The position numbers and the translations under genes are program-made. Positions 1-8,976 of a stretch of 64,000 nucleotides of DNA are shown one piece after another. The notes under the pieces are model-generated. The model saw nothing but the letters and a program-made list of their open reading frames with translations. It had not been told where the DNA came from and ran no database searches. Every line of letters begins with the position of its first letter. Within the stretch, counting starts at the first letter, position 1. Source of the DNA: Belnapia mucosa (GTDB lineage: Bacteria > Pseudomonadota > Alphaproteobacteria > Acetobacterales > Acetobacteraceae); the NCBI RefSeq assembly GCF_016775475.1, contig NZ_JAEUXJ010000001.1:372001-436000 (forward strand). The letters are read 5' to 3'.

Positions 1-1
1 C

Positions 2-190
2 GGCTTCGTCCGCGAGTTGCTGCGGACCGGCCAGGTGGGGGAGGCCGCCTATACCGCCGCAAAGGCGCTGCTCGGCGAGAAGGGCACCGTCGAGCTCACC
101 GGTCTGGTCGGCTATTACAGCCTGCTGGCGATGCAGCTCAATGTGTTCCAGGTGGCGCCGTCGCCGCCCTTCACCGCGCCCTGGGCGTAG
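2..190 (+). CDS. Carboxymuconolactone decarboxylase-like protein, C-terminal fragment
   Basis: Only the last 62 residues are inside the window; the gene starts upstream. The readable part contains the stretch LTGLVGYYSLLAMQLNVF and a proline-rich end. This resembles the C-terminal helix of carboxymuconolactone decarboxylase/AhpD-like proteins, where the stretch E-L-x-x-L-V-G-Y-Y is typical. In that family the CxxC or His catalytic residues lie further upstream and cannot be seen here, so a decarboxylase and a peroxidase-type member cannot be told apart. It converges with the LysR gene, with only 3 bases between the two stop codons. Confidence 0.6.
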   Translation, partial: GFVRELLRTGQVGEAAYTAAKALLGEKGTVELTGLVGYYSLLAMQLNVFQVAPSPPFTAPWA

Positions 191-193
191 GTT

Positions 194-1075
194 TCAGCCC
201 GCTCGGGTGATCTGCACGAGGAAGTCGATCAGCGCCCGCAACTTCGCTGGCACGTGACGCTGCGCCGGGTAGAGCAGCGAGACAGGCGCACCCTCCAGCG
301 CATAATTGGGCAATAAGGCGCGAACATCACCGCGCTCCAGATCCTTGCGGTAGAGCCACCAGGTGCCCTGGGCGATGCCGGTGCCGGCGACGGCCGCCTC
401 GCGCAGGGCGTCGCCGCTATTGATCACGGCATTGCCGCGCACCCGGAGCGTGAAGGGGCGCCCGTCGGGGCCGCGGAAGCTCCATTCCGGGCCGAAGCGG
501 CTGATCAGGCAATTATGGTCGCGCAGCGCCTCCGGCGTCGCCGGTTCACCGTGACGGGCGAGGTAGCTTGGCGCCGCGACCGTCACCTGGGGCCCGCGTG
601 TCAGGAGACGCGTCGTCAGCCGGGAATCGGTGATGCCGCCGGTCCGGACGGCCAAGTCGAAGCCCTCGGCGATGAGATCGACGGGGCCGTCGCTAAAATG
701 CAGCTCCAGGACGATATCGGGGTAGCGTTCGGTGAAGCGCGGCAATTCCGGCATCAGCGTCACCCGGCCGAAGCTCAACGGCAGCACGGCGCGGATGCGG
801 CCGCGTGGGACGGCACTGCCGCGGGCGAGCGTGACCTCGGCATCCTCGAGCTCAGCCAGAATCTGCACGCAGCGTTCGTAGAAGCCCTGGCCATCATCGG
901 TGGTGCGCAGCCGCCGCGTTGTGCGGGTGAAGAGCTGGGTGTCGAGTTGATCCTCGAGCCGTGCGATGGTCTTGGTGACCGCCGAGGGCGAGAGGCCGAG
1001 CTTCTTCGCCGCCGCGGTGAAGCCGCCTTGCTCCACGACGCGGGCGAAGATGGTGAGGGCCATGAATTTGTCCAT
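194..1075 (-). CDS. LysR family transcriptional regulator
   Basis: A 293-residue LysR-type regulator starting at MDKFMALTIFARVV. A longer reading to 1216 exists, but the extra 47 residues are Pro/Arg-rich and precede the normal LysR N-terminus, so the start at 1075 is preferred. Residues about 16-40 form the helix-turn-helix (GGFTAAAKKLGLSPSAVTKT), followed by the linker helix and an effector domain of the CrgA/DsdC-like type. The target is not evident. Neighbours are the cytochrome c/Vgb gene upstream on the same strand and the carboxymuconolactone decarboxylase-like gene facing it. Confidence 0.93.
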   Translation of the reverse strand: MDKFMALTIFARVVEQGGFTAAAKKLGLSPSAVTKTIARLEDQLDTQLFTRTTRRLRTTDDGQGFYERCVQILAELEDAEVTLARGSAVPRGRIRAVLPLSFGRVTLMPELPRFTERYPDIVLELHFSDGPVDLIAEGFDLAVRTGGITDSRLTTRLLTRGPQVTVAAPSYLARHGEPATPEALRDHNCLISRFGPEWSFRGPDGRPFTLRVRGNAVINSGDALREAAVAGTGIAQGTWWLYRKDLERGDVRALLPNYALEGAPVSLLYPAQRHVPAKLRALIDFLVQITRAG

Positions 1076-1261
1076 GGCGAGCCGGTCAGGCTGACAAGTC
1101 AGTGGTAAGCGGGGCGGGCATGGGCAGCCTCGTTGGTCCTGGACGGGGACGGTATAGCCCACGGGTGGTGCATTAGGCCTGTCCGGGAGGTTGGCGCGTG
1201 ATCGAGGCGCCAACATGACACTGCCTTCAATGTTGCTTGGCTCGGCCGGCCGAGGGCTGAC

Positions 1262-2557
1262 CTAACGTGCGCCCCGGCGGATCTCGACGAGACCCACCCG
1301 GTTGACCAAACTGTTCGCCGTCACCGGGTTGCCATCCGGCGTGACGTCCATATTGTGCACGATGTCGCCGCCGCCCGGGATCGCCCAGCTTTGGAAAGCC
1401 TGTGTCTCCGGATCGAAGCGAATGATGGTGTTCGGGGTTGGTCCGGACTCGCTGTACCAGGCTGCGCCCTGGGTGAAGACAATGCCGTAAGGCGCCGAGC
1501 GGGTTCCACTCGGTGAGGGCCATTCCTGAACCTGGCCGGTCGCCGGATCGAGCCGCCCGAGGGTGCCGCGGGCATAGTCCGTGTACCAGACCGCATCGTC
1601 CGGCCCGATCGCCAGCCTGCGAGGCCGCGCGCCCGGATTGGGCAGGGAGAATTCGCGGATCGCCATGGTCGCGCGATCAATGGTTGCGATTTTCGGTGCG
1701 CCGAACTCCACGAACCAGATCTCGCCGCGGGAATTGATCGCCATGCCATAGGGTCGCGCATTCGGTGTCGGTGCGGTGACGAGCTGGATCTCACCGCTTT
1801 GCGGATCGAGCCGGCCGAGCCGGTTGCCGCGCTGCACGCTGAACCAGATGAGGCCGTCATGATCCATGACCAAGGTATGCGGGTCGCCAGCCTCCGGGTC
1901 GGGCAGCGGGTATTCGGTCACCGCGCCGGTGCGCGGGTCGAGCCGGCCGATCAGGCCGCAGAAATTGCCGGTGAACCAGATATGGCCCTCGCGGTCCTCG
2001 ATCAGGCCATGCGGGCCTGTCATCGGGTTCACCGGATATTCCCGGACCTGCCCGGTCTTCGGGTCCACGCGCCCGAGGGTATTGGCGAGCTGCCCAGTGT
2101 ACCAGATCGACCCGTCCCGCGCCGCCATCGGATCATGCGGCCGGGAGTCAGGCGTCGGGACTGGCCAGTCCCGGATCTCCACCTGAACCGGGCCCGCGAC
2201 CAATGCGGCTGGCGGCCGCGGGCGCTCCGGGAATCTGCGGGTGAGGTATTCGGTGACGGCAGCCACCTCCTCCGGCGGAATTGGTGCACCGAAATTCTGC
2301 ATCATGCGGATGACCGTGTGCCAGCCCTCCGGCGTATAGCCGGCCCGGATCCGACCGATCTCGTGGCAGCCTCCGCAAATGGCCTGGACGGTGTTGCGGC
2401 CTGGCCCTTCCGGCAGATCCTGGCCGGCGTGTTGCGCCAGGGCACCCGTGGCGGCCAGCCATGGCCCTGCGAGAGCCGCGAGAAGCCTCGCCATCCCACG
2501 ACGCGCCTGCTGCCGGGCGGGGCGTGGGATCCGTCCTGCTCCTGACCGCGTCGCCAT
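1262..2557 (-). CDS. Cytochrome c domain fused to a virginiamycin B lyase-like beta-propeller
   Basis: A 431-residue exported protein. The start at 2557 is chosen because AGGAGG lies 8 bases upstream; an in-frame extension to 2599 lacks this. A basic N-terminus and hydrophobic stretch (MARLLAALAGPWLAATGALAQ around residue 22) look like a signal peptide. A c-type heme site CGGCH follows in a short cytochrome domain. The rest is a repeated propeller with blades of the type G-x-I-W-F/Y-T-G...G-R-L/V-D-P, as in Vgb (streptogramin lyase) family proteins. The heme domain suggests periplasmic electron transfer or sensing rather than antibiotic cleavage. It is divergent from the molybdenum hydroxylase operon, to which it might pass electrons (inference). 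Confidence 0.85.
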   Translation of the reverse strand: MATRSGAGRIPRPARQQARRGMARLLAALAGPWLAATGALAQHAGQDLPEGPGRNTVQAICGGCHEIGRIRAGYTPEGWHTVIRMMQNFGAPIPPEEVAAVTEYLTRRFPERPRPPAALVAGPVQVEIRDWPVPTPDSRPHDPMAARDGSIWYTGQLANTLGRVDPKTGQVREYPVNPMTGPHGLIEDREGHIWFTGNFCGLIGRLDPRTGAVTEYPLPDPEAGDPHTLVMDHDGLIWFSVQRGNRLGRLDPQSGEIQLVTAPTPNARPYGMAINSRGEIWFVEFGAPKIATIDRATMAIREFSLPNPGARPRRLAIGPDDAVWYTDYARGTLGRLDPATGQVQEWPSPSGTRSAPYGIVFTQGAAWYSESGPTPNTIIRFDPETQAFQSWAIPGGGDIVHNMDVTPDGNPVTANSLVNRVGLVEIRRGAR

Positions 2558-2804
2558 CTCCGTTTCCTCCTGGGCCTGTGCGACAGCCGCTAATTCCACA
2601 AGAGATCATCGGCCATCGTCGCGTCGCTGGGGAAGGGCCTTGCATCGCGCCCTGCCTCCACCAGCCCAATCCGGATCCCATACCGGGGGACTATGCCAGC
2701 CGCGCTGGCCGTCGTAGCCTCGTTACAAAGGCCTGCATCTGCCAGGGTGGCAACCCCGTGGCGACCGGACAGGCCAGGGATTGGCAACGATCACGGGAGC
2801 GAGA

Positions 2805-3674
2805 ATGACGGACATCCGATACGTGGCGCCGCAGACGCTCGACGAAGCGGTAAGCGCCTTTGCCGCGGCGCAAGGGTCCGCCCGGATCCTGGCCGGCGGC
2901 ACCGACCTGCTGGTGCAGATGCGCGCCGGCATCGTGCGGCCCGGGCTCATCGTCGACATCAAGAAGATCACCGAAATGACCGAGATCGCGGAGACCGCCG
3001 AGGGTGGCTTCCGCATCGGTGCCGCCGTCTCCGGCACGACGCTCGCCGAGCATGGGAGCTTCGGCAAGGCTTGGCCAGGCGTGCTGGAGGCGATCAACCT
3101 GATCGGCTCCAAGCAGGTGCAGGGCCGGGCATCGCCGGGTGGCAATCTCTGCAACGGCTCGCCAGCCGGCGACAGCGTCCCGGCCATGATCGCGGCCGGC
3201 GCCGTGGTCACCGTGCAGGGCCCGAATGGCCGCCGCAGCATGCCAGTAGAAGCCGTCCCGGCCGGACCACACCGCACCAGCCTGGCGCCGGGCGAGATCC
3301 TGGTGAGCTTCACCCTGCCGCCGCGCCCGGCCGGGTCTTCCGACGCCTATCTGCGCATGATCCCGCGCACCGAGATGGACATCGCCGTGGTCGGCCTCGG
3401 CGCGAACCTGACCTTGCAGGGCGGCGTGGTGACGGCTGCCCGCATCGGCCTCGGCGCCGTCGCGCCGACCGTGCTGCTGGTGGAGGAAGCCGGCAAGGCC
3501 TTGATCGGCAGCCGGTTGGACGATGCCGCGCTGGAAGCGGCCGCCGCCGCCTGCCGCGCCGCCTGCAAGCCGATCAACGACAAGCGCGGCACCATCGCCT
3601 ACCGCACCAAGGTCGCCGGCGTGCTGCTGAAGCGCACCGTTGCCATCGCCGCCGCACGCGCCGGGGGGAACTGA
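2805..3674 (+). CDS. Xanthine dehydrogenase family, FAD-binding (medium) subunit
   Basis: A 289-residue FAD subunit of a molybdenum hydroxylase. It starts MTDIRYVAPQTLDEAV and carries the FAD-binding motif ILAGGTDLL at about residue 27 and a second FAD contact near GSKQVQGRASPGGNLCNGSPAGD. The order medium-small-large (M-S-L) matches the CO dehydrogenase/CoxMSL gene order, but see the large subunit for why CO is unlikely. A TTG 24 bases upstream is in frame, but the ATG at 2805 follows a purine-rich GGGAGCGAG and matches family N-termini. The next gene starts 4 bases after this stop. Confidence 0.93.
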   Translation: MTDIRYVAPQTLDEAVSAFAAAQGSARILAGGTDLLVQMRAGIVRPGLIVDIKKITEMTEIAETAEGGFRIGAAVSGTTLAEHGSFGKAWPGVLEAINLIGSKQVQGRASPGGNLCNGSPAGDSVPAMIAAGAVVTVQGPNGRRSMPVEAVPAGPHRTSLAPGEILVSFTLPPRPAGSSDAYLRMIPRTEMDIAVVGLGANLTLQGGVVTAARIGLGAVAPTVLLVEEAGKALIGSRLDDAALEAAAAACRAACKPINDKRGTIAYRTKVAGVLLKRTVAIAAARAGGN

Positions 3675-3678
3675 CGCC

Positions 3679-4158
3679 ATGGCCAAGACCCATATCACCA
3701 CCAGCATCAATGGCGAGCCGGTGGAGTTCCTCTGCGAGCCGAACCAGAGCCTGCTCGAGGTGCTGCGCAACACGCTGGGCCTGACCGGCACCAAGGAAGG
3801 CTGCGGCACCGGCGATTGCGGCGCCTGCAGCGTCACCGTTGATGGCCGCCTGGTCTGTTCCTGCCTGGTGCTTGCGGTCGAGGCCGAGGGGGCCGAAATC
3901 GCCACCATCGAGGGCATGGCCCAGGGCGAGACCCTGCACCCGCTGCAACGCAAATTCCTGGAGATGGCCGCGCTGCAATGCGGCATTTGCACGCCGGGTG
4001 TGCTGATCTCGGCCCGCGCGCTGCTGGAGAAGAACCCGAACCCGACCGAGACCGAGGTACGCTTCGGCCTGGCCGGCAACCTGTGCCGCTGCACGGGCTA
4101 CGACAAAATCGTCCGCGCGGTGATGGAAGCCGCCGCCGAAATGCGGGAGACCGTCTGA
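3679..4158 (+). CDS. Xanthine dehydrogenase family, [2Fe-2S] (small) subunit
   Basis: A 159-residue iron-sulfur subunit. The plant-ferredoxin-type cluster is held by C42, C47, C50 and C62 (motif GCGTGDCGAC then VCSC), and the second helical cluster by C101, C104, C136 and C138 (CGICTPG and CRCTGY). All eight ligands are present, so both clusters should form and carry electrons from the molybdenum site to FAD. The stop codon overlaps the start of the large-subunit gene (ATGA at 4156-4160), which suggests translational coupling. Confidence 0.96.
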   Translation: MAKTHITTSINGEPVEFLCEPNQSLLEVLRNTLGLTGTKEGCGTGDCGACSVTVDGRLVCSCLVLAVEAEGAEIATIEGMAQGETLHPLQRKFLEMAALQCGICTPGVLISARALLEKNPNPTETEVRFGLAGNLCRCTGYDKIVRAVMEAAAEMRETV

Positions 4159-6434
4159 TGAACGTCGTCACCGACAAGCTGCAGGTTGAGGACAACAAGT
4201 GGATCGGCACGCGCACCATCCGCCCGGATGGCGCGGACAAGGTGACCGGCCGGGCCAGCTACGCGGCCGACAACGCCATGCCCGGAATGATCTGGGGCAA
4301 GGTGCTGCGCAGCCCGCACGCTCATGCACGCATCCGCTCCATAGACACATCGAAGGCGGAAGCGCTGCCGGGCGTGAAGGCGGTGGTCACGGCGAAGGAC
4401 ATCGTCGATTTCCCCATCGAGACCTCGGTCATGCTCGGCATCCAGGACATGCGCTGGATGTGTCGCAACGTGATGGCGCGGGAGAAGGCGCTGTTCCATG
4501 GCCACCCCATCGCCGCCGTCGCCGCGATCAACGAGGAGGTGGCCGCGGCCGCCTGCGCGCTGATCGTGGTGGATTATGAAGTCCTGCCGCATGTCATCGA
4601 GATCGAGGACGCGATCAAGCCGGACGCGCCGATCCTGCATGATTTCGCCAAGTTCGAGGGCAAGCCGTCCAACATCGCGGGGACCATGACGGCCAAGCTG
4701 GGTGATGTGGAGGCTGGATTCGCCGAGGCCGACATCGTCGTCGAGCGGACCTTCCGCACCCGGCCGATCCATCAGGGCTATATCGAGCCGCAGGCCTGCA
4801 CCGTCAGCTATTCGGCGGATGGCCGCGCCACGATCTGGAGCAGCAGTCAGGGCCAGTTCATGGTTCGCGCCATGACCTCGCTGCTGACCGGCGTGCCGCA
4901 GAGCAATATCCGGGCGATCCCGGCCGAGATCGGCGGCGGCTTCGGCGCCAAGACCATCATCTATCTCGAGCCCGTCGCCCTGCTGCTGTCGAAGAAATCG
5001 GGCCGCCCGGTGAAGATGGTGATGACGCGGGACGAGGTGATGCGGGCGACCGGCCCGACCTCCGGCTCCTTCAGCACCGTCAAGATCGGCGCGAAAAAGG
5101 ATGGTACCTTTGTTGCCGCCAAGGGGGATTTCTACATCCAGGCGGGCTGCCTGCCGGGCGGGCCGCTGCGCGGGCCGGTCGGCTGCGCCTTCGCGCCCTA
5201 CGACATCCCGCATGTGCTCTCGGTCGGCTACGACGTCGTCTCCAACCGCTCGAAGGTCGCCGCCTACCGCGCGCCGGGCGCGCCGCTCGGGGCCTATGCG
5301 GCCGAATGCGTGATCGATGAGATCGCCGAGACGCTCGGCATGGATCCGCTGGAGATCCGCCTGAAGAACACTGCCAGGTCCGGCACCAAGGCGGCCTATG
5401 GCGCGACCTTCACCAAGGTGACCTTCGAGGAGACGATCGAGTCGATCCAGACGCACGAGCATTACAAGGCGCCGCTCGACAAGAATCCCCGCCCCGGCGT
5501 GAAGCGGGGCCGCGGTGTCGCCTCGGGCTTTTGGTACAATGCCGGCGGTGAGAGCAGCGCCCAGGTCAACATCACCGAGGACGGCAATGTGGTTGTCACC
5601 ACCGGCCATCCGGATGTCGGCGGCTCCCGCGCCTCGATCGCCAATGTCGCCGCCGAACTGCTGGGTGTAGACCACGGCCGAGTGTCGGTGCTGATCGGCG
5701 ACACGGCCAGCATCGGCTACAGCAACCTCACCGGCGGCAGCCGCGTCACCTTCGCCTCCGCCATGGTGGTGACGCAGTCGGCCGAGAAAGTGATCGGCCA
5801 GCTGAAGGAGCGCGCGGCGAAGATCTGGAAGATCGACCCCGAGGCGGTGCACTGGGAGAATGGCGAGGCGCGGCCGGCCGGCCCGAATGCCGGCCAGTTC
5901 CCGCCGCTGACCCTGGCCGATCTCGCCGCGCGCGCGAGCGAGACCGGCGGGCCGATCGGCGCTGGCGTTCAGCTCAATACCGCGGGCGCCGAGCCCGGTT
6001 TCGCCACCCATGTCGTCGATGTCGAGGTGGATGTCGATCTCGGCATCATCCGGGTGCTGCGCTACACCGCGGCGCAGGATGTCGGCCGGGCGCTGCATCC
6101 CAGCTATGTCGAGGGCCAGATCCAGGGCGGTGTGGTACAGGGGATCGGCTGGGCCCTGAGCGAGGAATACCTCTACGACAGCCAGGGCCGCCTCGAGAAT
6201 GCCGGCTTCCTCGACTACCGGATGCCGGTCTGCTCCGACGTCCCGATGATCGAGGCGGTGATGCTGGAGATCCCCAACCCGAAGCACCCGCAGGGCGTGC
6301 GCGGCGTGGGCGAGGCACCGATCGTGCCGCCGCTCGCGGCGATCTCCAACGCCGTCCACGACGCGCTCGGCACGCGCTTCTACAGCCTGCCGATGTCGCC
6401 GCCCAAGGTGCTGGAGCGGCTGGACCAGGCCTGA
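4158..6434 (+). CDS. Xanthine dehydrogenase family, molybdopterin-binding (large) subunit
   Basis: A 758-residue catalytic subunit starting MNVVTDKLQ. It has the aldehyde oxidase a/b hammerhead domain near residues 25-135 and molybdopterin cytosine dinucleotide-binding segments such as [10 protein letters not shown]. The conserved catalytic glutamate is E719 in GVGEAP. The active-site loop reads [11 protein letters not shown]. It lacks the Cys-Ser-Phe-Arg of form I CO dehydrogenase, so this is a hydroxylase for an organic substrate, such as an aromatic aldehyde, N-heterocycle or acyl-CoA. The substrate is not predictable from the sequence. The gene ends 40 bases before the convergent GMC oxidoreductase, with a hairpin between them. 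Confidence 0.95.
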   Translation: MNVVTDKLQVEDNKWIGTRTIRPDGADKVTGRASYAADNAMPGMIWGKVLRSPHAHARIRSIDTSKAEALPGVKAVVTAKDIVDFPIETSVMLGIQDMRWMCRNVMAREKALFHGHPIAAVAAINEEVAAAACALIVVDYEVLPHVIEIEDAIKPDAPILHDFAKFEGKPSNIAGTMTAKLGDVEAGFAEADIVVERTFRTRPIHQGYIEPQACTVSYSADGRATIWSSSQGQFMVRAMTSLLTGVPQSNIRAIPAEIGGGFGAKTIIYLEPVALLLSKKSGRPVKMVMTRDEVMRATGPTSGSFSTVKIGAKKDGTFVAAKGDFYIQAGCLPGGPLRGPVGCAFAPYDIPHVLSVGYDVVSNRSKVAAYRAPGAPLGAYAAECVIDEIAETLGMDPLEIRLKNTARSGTKAAYGATFTKVTFEETIESIQTHEHYKAPLDKNPRPGVKRGRGVASGFWYNAGGESSAQVNITEDGNVVVTTGHPDVGGSRASIANVAAELLGVDHGRVSVLIGDTASIGYSNLTGGSRVTFASAMVVTQSAEKVIGQLKERAAKIWKIDPEAVHWENGEARPAGPNAGQFPPLTLADLAARASETGGPIGAGVQLNTAGAEPGFATHVVDVEVDVDLGIIRVLRYTAAQDVGRALHPSYVEGQIQGGVVQGIGWALSEEYLYDSQGRLENAGFLDYRMPVCSDVPMIEAVMLEIPNPKHPQGVRGVGEAPIVPPLAAISNAVHDALGTRFYSLPMSPPKVLERLDQA

Positions 6435-6445
6435 GAACCAGGGGT

Positions 6446-6465
6446 CCGGCTGCTTCGGCAGCCGG
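6446..6465. terminator. Bidirectional hairpin terminator with TTCG loop
   Basis: CCGGCTGC (6446-6453), TTCG (6454-6457) and GCAGCCGG (6458-6465) form a perfect 8-bp stem with a UUCG tetraloop. It sits between the convergent stops at 6434 and 6474. There is no T-run, which is common for GC-rich terminators. Confidence 0.6.
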
Positions 6466-6473
6466 GCCGTCCC

Positions 6474-8075
6474 TCAGGCGGCCTCGGCCAGGACCATATC
6501 GGCCGCCTTCTCGCCGATCATGATCGAGGGCGCGTTGGTATTGCCCGAGGTCAAGGTCGGCATGATCGAGGCATCGGCAACCCGGAGCCCGGCGATGCCA
6601 TGCACCCGCAGCCGCGCATCGACGACTGCCATCGGGTCCGTCCCCATCTTGCAGGTGCCGACCGGGTGGTAGGTCGTCTCCGCCGTCCGCTTCACCCAGT
6701 CCAGAATCTCGTCGTCGGCGGTGCTGTCTGCGCCCGGTGCGATCTCCGCCACCTGCAGCCGGGCCAGGCTGGGCGCGGCCATGATCCTGCGGGCGATGCG
6801 GATCGCCCGCAGCGTCAGCTCGGCATCGACGGGGGAGGAGAGGAAGTTGAACCGGATCGCCGGCGGCTGGCGGGGATCGGCCGCGGTGATGTGGATATGC
6901 CCGCGGCTTTCGGGCCGCATCGGATGCGCGTAGCAGGTCATGCCGGATTGGCTCGAGAGCCGCGGCCCCTTGGGACCCGGCTCCATCAGCATCGGCACCC
7001 AGCCGAGCAGCAGGTCCGGCGCCTCCAGCCCCTCGCGGGAGCGGAGAAAGGCGCGCATCGGCGCCCCGACCATGCCCAGCATGCCCTCCCGCGTCAGGGC
7101 GAAGCGCAGCGCCTGGCGCGCGAGGCCCATCCCGCGGCCGAGATCGTTGAAGGTATAGCCCCGCGCGCCGACCGCCCAGCGGGTGCGCGGCGCGTAGTGG
7201 TCGCGCAGGTTCTCGCCGACACCCGGCAGCGCGTGACGAGTTTCGATACCGAGGGCACGCAGGCGGTCGGGCTGGCCGATGCCGGAGAGTTCGAGAAGCT
7301 GGGGCGAGTTGATGGAGCCGGCACTGACCACGACCTCGCGCCCCGCACGCGCCTCCCGCACCGCACCACCGACCGAGTAGCGGACACCGATGCAGCGCTG
7401 GCCCTCCAGCAGCAGCGCCTCGGCCAACGCGCCGGTTTCGATATGCAGATTGGGGCGGCGGCGCGCCGGTGCCAGGTAGCAGGCGGCGGTGCTCATCCGG
7501 CGGCCGGAGGCGATGGTCGCCTGGCTCATCGCGATCCCGTCCTGGGTCGCGCCGTTGTAGTCGGGATTGTGCGGAATCCCGACCTCCTCGGCCGCGGCGA
7601 TCAGGGCGGCATAGAGCGGGTCGCAGGGCCGCGGATTGGTGACGCGCAGCGGGCCATCCCGGCCACGAAAGCTGTCGTCGCCGCCGCCCTCGTAGCGCTC
7701 CATGCGCTTGAAGAAGGGCAGGACATCCGCATAGCTCCAGCCCGGATTGCCCATCTGCGCCCAGCTGTCGAAATCCTGGGCCTGCCCGCGCACGAAGGCG
7801 AGGCCGTTGAGCGCACTCGATCCCCCCAGCATGCGGCCGCGCGGCACGGGGAGGCGGCGGCCATTGGTCGTCGGCTCGGGTTCCGAGGAATAGAGCCAGT
7901 TCACCGCCGGATTGGTGATCATCCGGGCATAGCCGATCGGGACATGCGTCCAGGGATGGCCCGGTGGACCGGCTTCCAGCAGCAGCACCCGGTTCGCCGC
8001 ATGGGCCGAAAGCCGGTTGGCGAGGACCGCGCCGGCGGAGCCGGCGCCGACCACGATATAGTCATAGGTTTGCAT
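6474..8075 (-). CDS. GMC family oxidoreductase (choline/alcohol dehydrogenase-like)
   Basis: A 533-residue flavoprotein of the glucose-methanol-choline family. The N-terminus [20 protein letters not shown] is the FAD-binding Rossmann motif. [12 protein letters not shown] is the first GMC signature, and [15 protein letters not shown] the second. The catalytic pair is H470 ([10 protein letters not shown]) and N512 (GNTNAPSIM). The family oxidises primary alcohols or cyclic hydroxyls with FAD. Three genes on this strand (ABC receptor, PhyH dioxygenase, this gene) are closely spaced and probably form one operon that takes up and oxidises one compound. The substrate is unknown. Confidence 0.95.
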   Translation of the reverse strand: MQTYDYIVVGAGSAGAVLANRLSAHAANRVLLLEAGPPGHPWTHVPIGYARMITNPAVNWLYSSEPEPTTNGRRLPVPRGRMLGGSSALNGLAFVRGQAQDFDSWAQMGNPGWSYADVLPFFKRMERYEGGGDDSFRGRDGPLRVTNPRPCDPLYAALIAAAEEVGIPHNPDYNGATQDGIAMSQATIASGRRMSTAACYLAPARRRPNLHIETGALAEALLLEGQRCIGVRYSVGGAVREARAGREVVVSAGSINSPQLLELSGIGQPDRLRALGIETRHALPGVGENLRDHYAPRTRWAVGARGYTFNDLGRGMGLARQALRFALTREGMLGMVGAPMRAFLRSREGLEAPDLLLGWVPMLMEPGPKGPRLSSQSGMTCYAHPMRPESRGHIHITAADPRQPPAIRFNFLSSPVDAELTLRAIRIARRIMAAPSLARLQVAEIAPGADSTADDEILDWVKRTAETTYHPVGTCKMGTDPMAVVDARLRVHGIAGLRVADASIMPTLTSGNTNAPSIMIGEKAADMVLAEAA

Positions 8076-8095
8076 CCTGGTGGTGTATGCCGGCG

Positions 8096-8965
8096 CTACT
8101 CGGCCGCCTCGAAGAATTTCCGCTTCAGCCCCTTCTGGTTCTCGTAGATGGAGCCCTGCTTGTCGGCCGGCGGCAACGGCAGGCGGACCGGGACATCGGC
8201 GAGCCGCGGCGAAAGGCTCGACCGGCCCGCCGCCATCAGCGCATCATAGGCCTCGATCCCCTCCGGGAAGCCCAGCAGCGGCCAGGCATCGGCGGCGCGG
8301 AACTGGAACAGCAGCAGCCGGCGTTCCTTGTTCGAGGTGTTCGGCGCCGAGCCATGCACCGCCCGCACATGATGCACGGTGATCGAGCCGGCCTTGCCGG
8401 TCAGGGCCACGGCCTTCGCATAGTCCACGTCATGGTTGGCCGGGTCCATGGCGCCGCAGAAGCGCCCCTCCGCATGGTGGTCGAAGACGGGCCCCTTATG
8501 GCTGCCGGGGACGATCAGCAGCGGACCGTTCTCCGGCTCCATATCGTCCATCATCACGCCGACGGCGGCGAGGTCGTCATTGGTATGCGGATAGAAGGCC
8601 CAGTCCTGGTGCCATTCCACCGCGGCGCCGAAGCCGGCCGACTTCATGTTCAGCTTCGCCGTATCGAAGCGGATATCCGGCCCCCAGAGCGATTGCAGCA
8701 CGGCGATGATGCGCGGGTGCCGCACCAAGGCCGCATAGGCCGGATGATGCAGATGTGGCGCCTTGATGCGCCGCACGCGAGGCATGGCCGGGGTGTGGCT
8801 GTCCTCCAGATCGTAGATCGCGTCATGCGTGCTGACGTCGCGGGCACGCTCGACGAAGCTGTCCGTTACGCGGCGCAGCTCGGCGACTTCCTCCGGCGAG
8901 AGGATATCGGGCACGACGATGGCACCGACCTCGTCATATTCGCGCTTCTGGGCATCCGTGAGCAT
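8096..8965 (-). CDS. Phytanoyl-CoA dioxygenase (PhyH) family protein
   Basis: A 289-residue Fe(II)/2-oxoglutarate dioxygenase. The ATG at 8965 is chosen because GGGAGGA lies 4 bases upstream; the TTG at 8980 would overlap that site. The metal-binding HxD is in VEWHQDWAFY, the distal histidine in RAVHGSAPN, and the arginine pair in ERRLLLFQFRA probably binds the 2-oxoglutarate carboxylate. Members hydroxylate small polar or acyl substrates. It lies 11 bases downstream of the receptor gene and 20 bases upstream of the GMC oxidoreductase, which suggests successive oxidations of one compound (inference). Confidence 0.92.
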   Translation of the reverse strand: MLTDAQKREYDEVGAIVVPDILSPEEVAELRRVTDSFVERARDVSTHDAIYDLEDSHTPAMPRVRRIKAPHLHHPAYAALVRHPRIIAVLQSLWGPDIRFDTAKLNMKSAGFGAAVEWHQDWAFYPHTNDDLAAVGVMMDDMEPENGPLLIVPGSHKGPVFDHHAEGRFCGAMDPANHDVDYAKAVALTGKAGSITVHHVRAVHGSAPNTSNKERRLLLFQFRAADAWPLLGFPEGIEAYDALMAAGRSSLSPRLADVPVRLPLPPADKQGSIYENQKGLKRKFFEAAE

Positions 8966-8976
8966 CGGTTCCTCCC

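Noticed and set aside
1227-1523. Leftward reading frame overlapping the Vgb-like gene end
   Set aside because: It is a frame-shifted shadow of the propeller gene with no domain pattern of its own.
4098-6359. Long leftward open frame opposite the molybdopterin subunit
   Set aside because: It lies entirely opposite a confidently assigned gene, is rich in His/Arg/Asp as expected for the antisense of a GC-rich gene, and matches no family.
4158-6434. CO dehydrogenase (CoxL) identity for the molybdenum hydroxylase
   Set aside because: The M-S-L gene order fits, but the active-site loop reads AAYRAPG and lacks the Cys-Ser-Phe-Arg of form I CoxL.
6600-8147. Long rightward open frame opposite the GMC oxidoreductase
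   Set aside because: Antisense shadow; the leftward frame has clear FAD and catalytic motifs.
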